A stretch of 35,260 nt of DNA from Eubacterium minutum ATCC 700079. Lineage in GTDB: Bacteria; Bacillota; Clostridia; Peptostreptococcales; Anaerovoracaceae. Of this stretch, positions 35,039 to 35,260 are shown piece by piece. The notes under the pieces are model-generated. The model had not been told where the DNA came from and did not search any database. It was given only the letters and a program-made list of their open reading frames with translations. How positions within the stretch are numbered: position 1 is the first letter of the stretch; each line of letters opens with the position of its first letter. Where the stretch lies: contig CP016202.1 in NCBI GenBank assembly GCA_003433295.1, forward strand, positions 818,465 through 853,724, given 5' to 3'. Both the position numbers and the translations under genes were made by a program.

Positions 35039-35260
35039 GATAGTGTAAAATAATTGTGGAGTTTTTAATAAAAAAATATAGAGATCAACCCAACGTGGTA
35101 CAATAATGAACCATCCCAAAATACGAAAGGAGATCTCTATGGAAACAATTATACAACAAATCACATTGGAATTGGGAAGAAAAATAACAAAAAAAGCACT
35201 TTCGGGAGGACTAAATGATATAGATGCATTTTCTCATGATATTTTCACGGACTGTAAAGA
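35039..35260 (+). mobile_element. Left end of an insertion sequence, cut by window edge
   Basis: Starts with GATAGTGTAAAATAATT then GTGGAGTTTT (35039-35065), a 27-bp copy with one change of the edge of the neighbouring MITE-like element. This is consistent with a shared terminal sequence. A transposase-like reading frame begins 100 bp inside. The exact left boundary is inferred from that shared sequence only. Confidence 0.55.
35139..35260 (+). CDS. Transposase N-terminus, possibly ISLre2 family (partial)
   Basis: 40 codons are visible, starting METIIQQITLELGRK and running to DAFSHDIFTDCK at the window end, with AAAGGAGAT before the ATG. The start and its position ~100 bp inside a repeated terminal sequence suggest a transposase. 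The opening resembles the ISLre2/UPF0236 group of Firmicutes from memory, but the catalytic part lies outside the window, so the family is tentative. Confidence 0.5.
   Translation, partial: METIIQQITLELGRKITKKALSGGLNDIDAFSHDIFTDCK

Noticed and set aside
34754-35164. 136-codon minus-strand frame
   Set aside because: It runs through the palindromic element and the putative IS end, has no plausible domain, and its start lies inside the transposase gene on the other strand.

Overview
The window looks like chromosomal DNA of a strict anaerobe of the Bacillota, class Clostridia. The evidence is a V/A-type ATP synthase operon, a lysine-fermentation Kce, WhiA, strong GGAGG ribosome sites throughout, and an IMP dehydrogenase of an unusual subtype. 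A peptide- or amino-acid-fermenting lineage is plausible; the genus cannot be fixed from sequence alone.

Layout. Positions 1-9060 are all on the minus strand: the start of a V-type ATP synthase operon (ntpF, ntpI, cut by the window edge), a Pip/YhgE-like secreted coiled-coil protein downstream of an MMPL exporter, whiA, and kce. Positions 9620-13671 are on the plus strand: an XRE-type regulator, a YkvI-family transporter and kynureninase, which read as a kynurenine uptake and cleavage cassette. Positions 13892-26121 hold a complete type I-E CRISPR-Cas locus on the minus strand. Its order is cas3, cas8e, cse2, cas7e, cas5e, cas6e, cas1, cas2 fused to a DEDDh exonuclease, an AT-rich leader, and an array of 24 repeats and 23 spacers. 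A consensus promoter lies before cas3. The leader-distal end of the array is split by a 619-bp island carrying an unrecognised 90-residue ORF, with a two-repeat fragment beyond it.

After a decayed IS1634-family transposase come, on the minus strand, an NCS1 permease, a DUF917 enzyme and a PucR regulator (likely one nucleobase/hydantoin-type catabolic unit), then guaB (Tritrichomonas-like IMPDH) and a D,D-carboxypeptidase with a probable leaderless promoter. The right edge holds a palindromic MITE-like element and the start of an insertion sequence.

Two patterns cut across these regions. First, at least six short tandem-repeat arrays, each with its own unit (roughly 21 to 43 bp), sit at gene borders. 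Second, a 64-bp dispersed sequence occurs twice, at 9471-9534 and inverted at 34902-34965, the latter inside the palindromic element. The strongest candidates for something undescribed are the ORF island inside the CRISPR array, the locus-specific minisatellites and the palindromic element family.
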